Made by a program: the position numbers and the translations under genes. From JANPCX01 sp966211815 (GTDB lineage: Bacteria; Pseudomonadota; Gammaproteobacteria; Burkholderiales; Burkholderiaceae_C), in NCBI GenBank assembly GCA_966211815.1, contig CBIHOD010000008.1:1-64000 (forward strand): a stretch of 64,000 nt of DNA, in the 5' to 3' direction. Below are positions 25,269 through 33,814 of the stretch, one piece after another (the stretch's first letter is position 1; each line of letters opens with the position of its first letter). The notes under the pieces were generated by a model that saw only the letters and a list, made by a program, of their open reading frames with translations, ran no database searches and was not told the DNA's origin.

Positions 25269-26384
25269 TCAGAAGTTGTGGCGCAGGCCCACTTCCAGGC
25301 CCTTGCTGGCGCCCCCCGGGGCGGTCGGCGACAGGCCGACGCCGAAGCTCTTGCCGGCGCCGTCGTTGTCGATCCGCGCGACGTTGGCGTAGACCGCGGT
25401 CCGCTTGGACAGGTTGTGCACGTAGCCCAGCGCGATGTGCTCGGCGTCGTTGGCCACGCCGCGGGCTTCCAGCCGGGTGTAGCCGAAGCGGATCTGGCCG
25501 CTGCCGACGTCGATCTGGGTGCCCAGCATCGCCGACCGCGTCCGGGTGGCGCCCACCTTGTTCTCGCCCCAAAGCGCGATCAACCGCGCCGGGCCGAACT
25601 TGTAGCTCGCGCCGGCGTTGCTCTGGCGGAAGTCGCCGGTGGCGAAACGCGTGTCGCCGGTGGCCGCGCCGATCATCAGCGGCCCCTGGTTGTAGCGCAG
25701 GTGGATGCCGGCGTAGCGGCCGTCCGACTTGGTGGCCGCGGGTGACGAGGGTTGCTCGCCCGGCGCGTACATCAACTGGCCGGAGAAGCCGCCCAGGTCG
25801 GCCGGCAGGAAATAGCTCACCGCGTTGGAGGCCCGCACGTTGGTGCGGACCGTGGTGCCGCCGGCGTTCACCGGGTAGAACAGGAAGCCGGCGCTACCGA
25901 CACCGTTGGTGCCGAAGGGGTGCAAGTTGCTCAGGTTGTGGAAGCTCGGCACGGTGTCGCGTCCCGCGCGCACTTCGCCCCAGCCGCCCATCAGGCTGAC
26001 GGTGGAGCGGCGGCCGAACAGGGCGCCGGCCGACGAGTCCTTGTTGTTGGTGCTGGTGGAGCCGCTGATGCCGGTGTCGGGCGAAAAGCCGCCCTCCAGC
26101 CAGAAGCCCGCCTTGAGGCCGCCGCCCAGGTCTTCCACGCCGCGCACGCCCCAGCGGCTGGAGGAATTGGCGTCGCTGACGACCGAGTCGAGCGAGCCCG
26201 CGCCCGATGCCTGCAGCCGCTGGACCGCGGCGTCGACGATGCCGAAGACGGTCACGCTGGACTGGGCGTGCGCGCCGGCGCCGACCAGGCACGCGGCCGC
26301 GGCCAGGCACAGGCGCCCGGCTTGCCGCGCCGCGGGGCGCCCGGCGCTCGCGGTGGACGGCGGGATGTGTGCGGGGAATCGCAT
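25269..26384 (-). CDS. general/specific outer-membrane porin (Gram-negative porin family)
   Basis: The product (371 aa) has a signal peptide (residues 1-40, ending GAGAHAQ) and then SSVTVFGIVDAAVQRLQASG, the first beta strand typical of Burkholderiales trimeric porins. Further marks are SSRWGVRGVEDLGGGLKAGF, FGRRSTVSLMGGWGEVRAGR, and the C-terminal strand LEVGLRHNF ending in Phe, the BAM recognition signal. ATG 26384 has GAGGAGA just upstream. Its promoter carries the same 30-bp block as phnD, so it may admit the same substrate through the outer membrane (inference). It diverges from the two-component genes. Confidence 0.94.
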   Translation of the reverse strand: MRFPAHIPPSTASAGRPAARQAGRLCLAAAACLVGAGAHAQSSVTVFGIVDAAVQRLQASGAGSLDSVVSDANSSSRWGVRGVEDLGGGLKAGFWLEGGFSPDTGISGSTSTNNKDSSAGALFGRRSTVSLMGGWGEVRAGRDTVPSFHNLSNLHPFGTNGVGSAGFLFYPVNAGGTTVRTNVRASNAVSYFLPADLGGFSGQLMYAPGEQPSSPAATKSDGRYAGIHLRYNQGPLMIGAATGDTRFATGDFRQSNAGASYKFGPARLIALWGENKVGATRTRSAMLGTQIDVGSGQIRFGYTRLEARGVANDAEHIALGYVHNLSKRTAVYANVARIDNDGAGKSFGVGLSPTAPGGASKGLEVGLRHNF

Positions 26385-26450
26385 CGATGTCTCCTCATGG
26401 GTTGTGGTTGTGGACGGGGGAGGCCGCAGGTTAGGAGTCGTGCCCACGGC

Positions 26451-26480
26451 GCGCCACAGCGTTCTTTCGCCAGTCTTTCC
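26451..26480 (-). promoter_or_regulatory. conserved 30-bp promoter block upstream of the porin gene
   Basis: This block matches 25022-25051 at 27 of 30 positions. It begins 66 bp upstream of the porin ATG and about 95 bp upstream of the divergent response-regulator start. Two copies of GGCTAGGATTT follow at 26508-26518 and 26527-26537; the second continues into a segment resembling 25083-25102. Confidence 0.72.
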
Positions 26481-26573
26481 CCTGGCTTTCATGACCCTTT
26501 CCCCGGAGGCTAGGATTTCCTCGGGGGGCTAGGATTTACGCGCATCGACGCTGCGTGGGGGTGGAGGCATGCT

Positions 26574-27257
26574 TTGGGCCCTATGTTGTTACTGATTGAA
26601 GACGACGCGGACCTGTCCCAGGCCCTGAGCCGCGTGCTGATGCGCCGCGGCTTCGACGTGCAGACCTGCGGCGACGGCCTGGAGGCGCTGTCGCTGCTGC
26701 AGAAGGGGCGCTACGACGGCGTGCTGCTCGACGTCACCATCCCCGGCATGGACGGCCTGCAGCTGCTCAAGCGGCTGCGCCTGCGCGGCGACCGCGTGCC
26801 GGTCCTCGTGCTGACCGCGCGCGGCTCCGTCAGCGACCGCGTCACCGGGCTGAACGCCGGCGCCGACGACTACCTCGCCAAACCCTTCGACCTGGACGAG
26901 CTCGAAGCCCGCCTGCGCGCGCTGCTGCGGCGCGCGCACGGCGAGGAACGCGTGCGCTGCGGCGACCTGCACTGGGACCGCGGCAGCGGCGCCGTCTATC
27001 TGGGCGACCGGCCGGTCGACCTGGGGGCGCGCGAGCTGGCCCTGCTCTCCACGCTGATGGCCCAGCCCGGCCAGGCCGTCACCCGCGAGCGGCTGCACCG
27101 CCTCGTGTTCGAGGACGACGCTTCGGTGCAGATGGAGGCCCTGGAGGTGCTGGTGCACCGCCTGCGCAAGAAGATCGCCGGCGCCCGCGTGGAGATCATG
27201 ACGCTGCGCGGCCTGGGCTACCTGCTGCGCGCCGAAGATTCGGCCCCGCCGCCGTGA
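26574..27257 (+). CDS. OmpR-family response regulator (TctD/QseB-like)
   Basis: The product (227 aa) has a receiver domain (LLLIEDDADLSQALSRVLMR; phosphoacceptor Asp in YDGVLLDVTIPGMDG; conserved Thr in VLTARGS; Lys in DDYLAKPFDLDELE) and a C-terminal winged-helix domain ending EIMTLRGLGYLLRAEDS. I list TTG 26574 because a GGAGG site sits six bases upstream; ATG 26583 three codons later is the alternative. Its stop overlaps the kinase GTG start. Divergent from the porin gene, it is the best candidate to bind the shared promoter block. Confidence 0.93.
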   Translation: MGPMLLLIEDDADLSQALSRVLMRRGFDVQTCGDGLEALSLLQKGRYDGVLLDVTIPGMDGLQLLKRLRLRGDRVPVLVLTARGSVSDRVTGLNAGADDYLAKPFDLDELEARLRALLRRAHGEERVRCGDLHWDRGSGAVYLGDRPVDLGARELALLSTLMAQPGQAVTRERLHRLVFEDDASVQMEALEVLVHRLRKKIAGARVEIMTLRGLGYLLRAEDSAPPP

Positions 27258-28723
27258 ACCGGACCGAGCCCGCGGCCGACGCGCCCGTGGCGTCGCGCGA
27301 CGCCGCCGGTGCCGCCCCGTCGCTGCGCCGCCAGCTGCTGCTGGGCGTGCTGGTCCCGATGCTGCTCTTCTCGGTGTTCGAGGCGGTGGTGCTTTACCAG
27401 TCGGTCAGCCGGACGGTGAGCCAGGCCTACGACCGCTTCCTGGTCGCCGCGGCGTATTCGGTGGCCGACTCCATCATGCTCGAGTCGGCCAGCGTGGTGC
27501 GCGGCAGCTTGCCGCTGGCGCTGAGGGAGGCTTTCGAGTCCGCCTCGGGCGGTAGCCAGATCTTCTTCCTCATCAGCTCGCCGGAAGGCCACCTCATCGC
27601 CGGCGACCCCGAGCTGCAGGCCGCCGGCATCGCCGACGGCAACGCCCGCGGCGCGCTGCGCGACCGCCCCTCGCGGCCCGAGCTGCGCGACGCGGTGGTC
27701 GAGGGCCGCGAGGTGCGCGTGGCCACGCTGTTCCAGGAGATGGAGCTGCCCCAGGGCCAGCGCACCGCGGTGATCCAGGTGGCGCACACGCTGGAGGCGC
27801 GCGATGCCGCGCGGTCCGAGGCGCTGCACCACGCGTTGGTGCGCCACGGCCTTTTCCTGGGGATGGTGGCGATCGTGGTGGTGTGGGTCATCCTGCACCG
27901 CCTGAAGCCGGTGCAGCGCCTGCGGTCGCAGATCGACGCGCGCCCGGTCACCGACCTGTCGCCGCTGCGCTCGGCCGAGCTGCTCGAGCTGCAGCCCATG
28001 GTCGACTCCATCAACCAGCTGATGCGCCGGCTGGACCAGCTGCACGCCCAGCAGGAGCGGTTCGTCGCCGACGCCTCCCACCAGCTGCAGACGCCGCTGA
28101 CGGTGCTCAAGACCCAGCTGCAGGCGGCCCTGGCCGAGGGCGACCCGCAGAGCCAGCGCGCCACGCTGCAGGACATGCTGCGCACCACCGACCGCGCCTC
28201 CGGCCTGGTGCGGCAGATGCTGTCGATGGTGCGGGTGCACCAGGTGCAGGTCGAAGGCCGGCGGCAGCCGGTCGAGCTGTCCGAGGTGGTGCGCGACGCC
28301 AGCGTCGAGCTGTCGCCGCTGATCGGGCAGAAGCACCTGCGCTTCGACCTGCAGCTCCAACCCTGCCATGTCGCCGGCGACACCTGGATGCTCGGCGAGA
28401 TGGTGCGCAACCTGCTGCACAACGCGATCCGCTTCACGCCGCCGCACGGCGAGCTGGGCATCCGGCTGCAATGCAGCGGCGAGCAGGCCGAGCTGGTGGT
28501 CTGGGACAGCGGCCCGGGCATCGCGCCGGAAGCGCTGTCCAAGCTCGGCGAGCCCTTCTTCACCGTGCCGGGCGTGCCGGCCGGCGCCGGCCTGGGACTG
28601 GCGATCTGCATCGACGTGGCGCGCTCCTTCGGCGGCGACCTGCGGCTGGAGAACCGCGCCGGGCCGGACGGCCCCGTGCCCGGCGCCCAAGCGGTGGCCC
28701 GGCTGCCCCGGGTGCTGCCCTGA
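27254..28723 (+). CDS. sensor histidine kinase (TctE-like)
   Basis: The product (489 aa) has TM1 at about 27-47, a periplasmic region of ~145 residues resembling the TctE N-terminal sensor (QAYDRFLVAAAYSVADSI; FFLISSPEGHLIAGDPELQA), TM2 at about 198-212, HAMP, then the kinase core. The H box is RFVADASHQLQTPLTVLKTQ; N box NLLHNAIRFTP; G boxes DSGPGIAPE and GAGLGLAI. The start GTG 27254 overlaps the response-regulator stop (GTGA). TctE-type kinases usually respond to carboxylates; the neighbouring porin and PhnD-type transporter make the signal uncertain. Confidence 0.93.
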   Translation: MNRTEPAADAPVASRDAAGAAPSLRRQLLLGVLVPMLLFSVFEAVVLYQSVSRTVSQAYDRFLVAAAYSVADSIMLESASVVRGSLPLALREAFESASGGSQIFFLISSPEGHLIAGDPELQAAGIADGNARGALRDRPSRPELRDAVVEGREVRVATLFQEMELPQGQRTAVIQVAHTLEARDAARSEALHHALVRHGLFLGMVAIVVVWVILHRLKPVQRLRSQIDARPVTDLSPLRSAELLELQPMVDSINQLMRRLDQLHAQQERFVADASHQLQTPLTVLKTQLQAALAEGDPQSQRATLQDMLRTTDRASGLVRQMLSMVRVHQVQVEGRRQPVELSEVVRDASVELSPLIGQKHLRFDLQLQPCHVAGDTWMLGEMVRNLLHNAIRFTPPHGELGIRLQCSGEQAELVVWDSGPGIAPEALSKLGEPFFTVPGVPAGAGLGLAICIDVARSFGGDLRLENRAGPDGPVPGAQAVARLPRVLP

Positions 28724-28917
28724 GGCCTTCGAAGGGCGCCGCGGCGTCCACTTCGACGCGGCGGAGCCTGCCGCCGCGCCGTGCAGGCCCGCGGGGGAAG
28801 GGGGATAATCGACGGGCGGCCCACCGCCCGGCTCAAGAGGCCGGCCGCCCGGGCGCGCGAGGGGCCTTATTCGGTGGCCCGCCTCCTTCCAGCGACCTTC
28901 CTCCAGCGACCACCACC

Positions 28918-30777
28918 ATGCCCGCCTACCGTTCCAAAACCTCCACCGCCGGCCGCAACATGGCGGGTGCGCGCGCCCTCTGGCGCGCCACCGGCATGAA
29001 AGACGACGACTTCGCCAAGCCCATCATCGCGGTGGTCAACTCGTTCACGCAGTTCGTCCCCGGCCACGTCCACCTGAAGGACCTGGGCCAGCTCGTCGCC
29101 CGCGAGATCGAAGCCGCCGGCGGCGTCGCCAAGGAGTTCAACACCATCGCGGTGGACGACGGCATCGCGATGGGCCACGACGGCATGCTGTACTCGCTGC
29201 CCAGCCGCGACATCATCGCGGACTCGGTCGAGTACATGGTCAACGCGCACTGCGCCGACGCCATGGTCTGCATCTCCAACTGCGACAAGATCACCCCCGG
29301 CATGCTGATGGCCGCCATGCGCCTGAACATCCCGGTGATCTTCGTCTCCGGCGGCCCGATGGAAGCCGGCAAGACCCGCCTGGCCAACCCGGTCACCAAG
29401 GTCATGGAGTTCAAGAAGCTCGACCTGGTGGACGCGATGGTGATTGCCGCCGACACCAACTACTCCGACGCCGACGTGGCCGAGGTCGAGCGCTCGGCCT
29501 GCCCCACCTGCGGTTCGTGCTCGGGCATGTTCACCGCCAACTCCATGAACTGCCTGACCGAGGCGCTGGGCCTGTCGCTGCCCGGCAATGGCACGGTGGT
29601 GGCCACCCACGCCGACCGCGAGCAGCTCTTCAAGCGCGCAGGCCGCCGCATCGTGGACCTGGCCAAGCAGTACTACGAGCAGGACGACGAACGCGTGCTG
29701 CCCCGCTCGGTGGGCTTCAAGGCGTTTGAAAACGCCATGACGCTGGACATCGCCATGGGCGGCTCCACCAACACCATCCTGCACCTGCTGGCGATTGCCA
29801 AAGAGGCCGAGATCCCCTTCACCATGGCCGACATCGACCGCCTCTCGCGCGTCGTGCCGCAGCTGTGCAAGGTGGCGCCCAACACCAACAAGTACCACAT
29901 CGAAGACGTGCACCGCGCCGGCGGCATCATGGCCATCCTGGGCGAGCTGGACCGCGCCGGCAAGCTGCACACCGACGTGCCCACCGTGCACGCCAGGACC
30001 CTGGGCGAAGCGCTGGAACAGTGGGACATCGTCCGCACGAAGGACGAGGCGGTGAAGACCTTCTACATGGCCGGCCCCGCGGGCATCCCGACGCAGGTGG
30101 CCTTCAGCCAGAGCACGCGCTGGCCCAGCCTCGACCTCGACCGCGCCGAGGGCTGCATCCGCTCCTACGACCACGCCTTCTCGAAGGAGGGCGGCCTGGC
30201 CGTGCTGACCGGCAACATCGCGCTCGACGGCTGCGTCGTCAAGACCGCCGGCGTCGACGAGAGCATCCTCGTGTTCGAGGGCAGCGCCCACGTCACCGAA
30301 TCCCAGGACGAGGCGGTGGAGAACATCCTGGCCGGCAAGGTCAAGGCCGGCGACGTCGTCGTCGTGCGCTATGAAGGCCCCAAGGGCGGTCCCGGCATGC
30401 AGGAGATGCTCTACCCCACGAGCTACATCAAGTCCCAGGGCCTGGGCAAGGCCTGCGCCCTGCTGACCGACGGCCGCTTCTCCGGCGGCACGTCGGGGCT
30501 GTCCATCGGACACTGCTCGCCCGAGGCGGCGGCCGGCGGCGCCATCGGCCTGGTGCGCGACGGCGACCGCATCCGCATCGACATCCCCAACCGCAAGATC
30601 GACGTGCTGCTGTCCGACGAAGAGCTCGCCCGCCGCCGCGCCGAGCAGGACGCCAAGGGCTGGAAGCCCGCCAAGCCGCGCCCGCGCAAGGTGTCGGCCG
30701 CACTGAAGGCCTACGCCAAGCTCGTGATGTCCGCGGACAAGGGGGCGGTGCGGGACTTGTCGTTGCTCGACGACTGA
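28918..30777 (+). CDS. ilvD: dihydroxy-acid dehydratase
   Basis: The product (619 aa) dehydrates 2,3-dihydroxy-isovalerate and -methylvalerate to the 2-oxo acids in valine and isoleucine synthesis. Iron-sulfur ligands lie in VCISNCDKITPG and CPTCGSCSGMF. The N-terminal VVNSFTQFVPGHVHLKDLGQ and length place it with the E. coli-type [4Fe-4S] enzymes rather than the shorter [2Fe-2S] form. Start ATG 28918 gives the standard MPAYRSKTSTAGRNMAGAR N terminus; no clear Shine-Dalgarno sequence is seen. It is a stand-alone housekeeping gene. Confidence 0.97.
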   Translation: MPAYRSKTSTAGRNMAGARALWRATGMKDDDFAKPIIAVVNSFTQFVPGHVHLKDLGQLVAREIEAAGGVAKEFNTIAVDDGIAMGHDGMLYSLPSRDIIADSVEYMVNAHCADAMVCISNCDKITPGMLMAAMRLNIPVIFVSGGPMEAGKTRLANPVTKVMEFKKLDLVDAMVIAADTNYSDADVAEVERSACPTCGSCSGMFTANSMNCLTEALGLSLPGNGTVVATHADREQLFKRAGRRIVDLAKQYYEQDDERVLPRSVGFKAFENAMTLDIAMGGSTNTILHLLAIAKEAEIPFTMADIDRLSRVVPQLCKVAPNTNKYHIEDVHRAGGIMAILGELDRAGKLHTDVPTVHARTLGEALEQWDIVRTKDEAVKTFYMAGPAGIPTQVAFSQSTRWPSLDLDRAEGCIRSYDHAFSKEGGLAVLTGNIALDGCVVKTAGVDESILVFEGSAHVTESQDEAVENILAGKVKAGDVVVVRYEGPKGGPGMQEMLYPTSYIKSQGLGKACALLTDGRFSGGTSGLSIGHCSPEAAAGGAIGLVRDGDRIRIDIPNRKIDVLLSDEELARRRAEQDAKGWKPAKPRPRKVSAALKAYAKLVMSADKGAVRDLSLLDD

Positions 30778-30829
30778 GCCATCGAGTCGCCCGACGCGCT
30801 CGGGGTGCTTCGGCACCCCGTTCGTTTGC

Positions 30830-31088
30830 ACCCTTCCCGTGCGCCTGAGCCTGTCGAAGCCCCTGGCCATCGCGGTTTGTCGGCGGCGCTTTCGCCGTTC
30901 ACGCAGGGGGGGCTTCGACAAGCTCAGCCCGAACGGATGAGGGCTCAGTCCGAACGGATGGGGGCTCAGTCCGAACGGATGGTGGCTCAGTCCGAACGGA
31001 TGGTGGCTCAGCCCGAACGGATGGGGCTCAGCTCAAACGCAGGGGGGCTCAGTCCGAACGGAGTGGAGGCTCAGCCCGAACGGGATGG
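30830..31088. repeat. dispersed palindromic repeat, copy 4, with about eight ~20-bp tandem units
   Basis: A minus-oriented arm at 30842-30859 (CGCCTGAGCCTGTCGAAG) faces a plus-oriented arm at 30912-30937 (GCTTCGACAAGCTCAGCCC, then GAACGG). From 30921 to 31088 the inner end GGCTCAGTCCGAACGGATG is repeated head to tail about eight times with small changes. The array fills the gap after ilvD and reaches the last codons of the phosphofructokinase gene, whose stop (31071-31073) lies inside it. Confidence 0.9.
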
Positions 31089-32306
31089 CTTCAGGATCTT
31101 CTCCACCGCATGCCCCCGCAGCCGGTGCGCCTGCGGCATGCTCGACCCCAGCAACGGCCTCAGGTAGGCGCGGAAGGCGTCGGTCACGTCGGTGCCGCCG
31201 GCGGCGATGAACTCGTCTTCCATCGTGCGGGTCTTGCCGGCGACGTCGGCCAGCGGCAGCAGCCGGTAATCGACCGCGTAGTCGCCGGTGCGTTGGATGG
31301 CCACCGAGCCGTCGCGGTCGCCGAGCAGGGAGAACTGCACCGCCTTCTCGCCGGCCTCCCGGGCCTCGCGCTGGTCCACGTCCGACACGCAGCCCAGGAA
31401 GGAGCGCTGCAGGTAGCCCAGGGTGTCGCCGCGCACGCGCTTGATGCCGAGCCTGGACTTGATCTCTTCGCACAGCAGGTCGGCCAGCGCACCGGTGCCC
31501 GACAGCTGCAGGTTGCCGTGGGCGTCGCGCTCGACCTGCTTGGCCAGCTGCGCGGCGATGGGCTGGCCGGAGGCGTCGTGGATGCCTTCCGACACCGCCA
31601 CCACGCAGCGGCCCAGGCGGTCGTGCGTGGCTTTCACGTCGGCCAGGAAACGGTCGATCGAGAAATCGCGCTCCGGCAGGTAAAGGAGGTGCGGACCGTC
31701 GTCCGGGAATTGGCGGCCCAGCGCGGCGGCGGCGGTCAGGAAGCCGGCGTGCCGGCCCATCACCACGCCCACATAGACGCCGGGCAGCGAGGCGTTGTCG
31801 AGGTCGGCGCCTGCGAAGGCCTGGGCGACGAAGCGGGCGGCCGACGGGAAGCCGGGCGTGTGGTCGCTGCCCACCAGGTCGTTGTCGATGGTCTTGGGGA
31901 CGTGCACCGAGCGCAGCGGGTAGCCGGCCTTGGCCGCTTCCTCGCTGACGATGCGCACCGTGTCGGAGGAGTCGTTCCCCCCGATGTAGAAGAAGTGGCC
32001 GATGCCGTGGGCCCGGAGCACTTTGAAGATTTCGCGGCAATAGGCCAGGTCGGGTTTGTCGCGCGTGGAGCCGAGCGCCGAGGACGGCGTGGCGGCGACC
32101 CGCTCCAGGTGCTGGGCGGTTTCGCGCCCGAGGTCGGTGAAGTCTTCGTCGACGATGCCGCGAACGCCGTGCATCGCGCCGTAGACCGCTCGCACGCCGG
32201 GGTGCCGACGCGCCTCCAGGGCCACGCCGGCCAGCGACTGGTTGATCACGGCGGTGGGGCCGCCGCCCTGGGCGACGAGGATCTTGCTGGCGGGTGTGTC
32301 GGGCAT
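31071..32306 (-). CDS. pfp: 6-phosphofructokinase, pyrophosphate-dependent type
   Basis: The product (411 aa) phosphorylates fructose-6-phosphate. KILVAQGGGPTAVINQSLAG is the N-terminal glycine loop; FFYIGGNDSSDTVRIVSEEA and VHVPKTIDNDLVGSDHTPGF are active-site segments. PKTIDND with a GGND loop is typical of PPi-using enzymes, which run reversibly; the longer length also fits. ATG 32306 has an AGGAG site; the frame above it is rejected. The last residues (PSRSG) are encoded inside the tandem repeat array, so the array may have altered the native C terminus by a few codons. Confidence 0.92.
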   Translation of the reverse strand: MPDTPASKILVAQGGGPTAVINQSLAGVALEARRHPGVRAVYGAMHGVRGIVDEDFTDLGRETAQHLERVAATPSSALGSTRDKPDLAYCREIFKVLRAHGIGHFFYIGGNDSSDTVRIVSEEAAKAGYPLRSVHVPKTIDNDLVGSDHTPGFPSAARFVAQAFAGADLDNASLPGVYVGVVMGRHAGFLTAAAALGRQFPDDGPHLLYLPERDFSIDRFLADVKATHDRLGRCVVAVSEGIHDASGQPIAAQLAKQVERDAHGNLQLSGTGALADLLCEEIKSRLGIKRVRGDTLGYLQRSFLGCVSDVDQREAREAGEKAVQFSLLGDRDGSVAIQRTGDYAVDYRLLPLADVAGKTRTMEDEFIAAGGTDVTDAFRAYLRPLLGSSMPQAHRLRGHAVEKILKPSRSG

Positions 32307-32421
32307 GGCGGTCTCCTGGGCATCGCGGCAATGGCGCTCGGCCAGTCTACGCCGCCCTCGGGAGCGGCCGGGCGTCGGGCAAAGCTCAATAGAATCCGCC
32401 CCCTCGGAGAAGTTTGCACCC

Positions 32422-33387
32422 ATGTTCAAGAACGCCCTGATCTACCGCATCGCCGAATGGGACAGCCAAGCGCTGTCCACCCTGGAAGAACGCCTGGCCG
32501 CCGGCCGCTTCGCCGAATGCGGCGCGACCCAGCCCGAATCGGTCGGCTGGGTGCAGCCCCGCGGCGAGAAACACAGCACGTTCGCCGAGAGCGTGGGCGG
32601 GCAGCTGATCCTGCGCCTGTGCGTGGAACGCAAGGCGGTGCCGGGCTCGGTGGTCAAGGCCCAGCTGGAGGCGCGGCTCGACAAGATCGAGCAGGAAACC
32701 GGCCGTCGCCCGAAGGGCAAGGCCGCCAAGGAAATCAAGGAAGAGATCGTGCAGGACCTCCTGCCGCGCGCTTTTCCCAAACGGTCCAGCAACCTGGTGT
32801 GGATCGACCAGAAGGCCGGCCTGGTGGTCGTCAACGCCGGAAGCAGCAAGGGGGCCGACCGCATCGTCACGACCTTGGTCGAGGCGCTGGGCGGCGGCAT
32901 CGTGCTGCGGCCGGTCAACACCCAGCTGGCGCCGGCCACCGCGATGGCCGAATGGCTGCGCACCAAAGAGGCGCCCTCCGGCTTCACCGTCGACCGCGAA
33001 TGCGAGCTGAAGCAGCCCGACAGCGAGAAATCCACCGTGCGCTATGCGCGCCACACGCTCGACATCGACGAGGTCGGAGAGCACATCGCCCAGGGCAAGT
33101 TGCCCACGCAGCTGGCGCTGACTTGGAACAGCCGCGTCTCCTTCGTGCTGACCGAGGGCCTGGCGATCAAGAAGATCAAGCTGCTGGACGTGGTGCTGGA
33201 GGAAGGCAAGTCGGCCTCGCCCAACGGCGGCTCCGACGACGGCGGTTTCGACGCCGACGTGGCCATCAGCACCGGCGAATTGCGCCTGATGCTGCCCGAC
33301 CTGATCGAGGCGCTCGGCGGCGAGGCCGCGTCGATCGGGGAGGCCGCCGCGGCCCAGGCTGCGCCGCCGCAAGCCCTGGCGGTCTGA
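32422..33387 (+). CDS. rdgC: recombination-associated protein RdgC
   Basis: The product (321 aa) is the ring-shaped DNA-binding protein that limits RecA activity at replication forks. The N terminus MFKNALIYRIAEWDSQALST, LVWIDQKAGLVVVNAGSSKG and RYARHTLDIDEVGEHIAQGK with LPTQLALTW are highly typical. The length is slightly above the E. coli 303 aa because of an Ala-rich tail. It is divergent from the phosphofructokinase gene; a GGAG sequence lies upstream of ATG 32422. Confidence 0.97.
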   Translation: MFKNALIYRIAEWDSQALSTLEERLAAGRFAECGATQPESVGWVQPRGEKHSTFAESVGGQLILRLCVERKAVPGSVVKAQLEARLDKIEQETGRRPKGKAAKEIKEEIVQDLLPRAFPKRSSNLVWIDQKAGLVVVNAGSSKGADRIVTTLVEALGGGIVLRPVNTQLAPATAMAEWLRTKEAPSGFTVDRECELKQPDSEKSTVRYARHTLDIDEVGEHIAQGKLPTQLALTWNSRVSFVLTEGLAIKKIKLLDVVLEEGKSASPNGGSDDGGFDADVAISTGELRLMLPDLIEALGGEAASIGEAAAAQAAPPQALAV

Positions 33388-33814
33388 ACACTTCCCAGGG
33401 GCGGGCCGGACGGCCCCCCTTGGCGGGGCCGCACCCATGGCGGCCAGCACCCGCTGCCGCGGCGTTTCTTTTCCAAATCCAGGAGCACCTTCGCCGGGAC
33501 GGCGTCGGTTTCTTCCGTCAGCTCAACGATTAATTTGTAATTAATTGTTCCGGGTTGGGGCCGCAGCCCAGGCCCCTGACCTTTTCGGCTGCCTGTTTTC
33601 CCCAGTATCCGTGCGGTTCGGCGAGTTTTTCTCGACCGGCGCCGCGGCGTGCCATCACTTTTCGGTTGATGGCAAATCATCATGCCGCGCGATTGTGCCG
33701 CGTCACCCCCGAAAACTACATTCGTTCGCATGCATCTGCCCGGTGCGCGATTTTTGATTTATTCGCGCCGGCAGTAAGCGGAAAAACAATGAATGTCATT
33801 CGTGGGGGGTATTC
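33388..33814. other. 427-bp region turning AT-rich, leader of the FeeM-like locus
   Basis: After rdgC the DNA is GC-rich to about 33515 and then clearly AT-richer than anything else in the window up to and into the next gene. It contains ATTAAT-TTGTA-ATTAAT at 33530-33546 and further T/A-rich tracts, suitable for promoter and regulator binding. Small frames here do not look coding. Confidence 0.6.

Noticed and set aside
30805..31167. An open frame reading repeated MRAQSERM-like units
   Set aside because: It is translation of the ~20-bp tandem repeat array; no ribosome binding site or known repeat protein.
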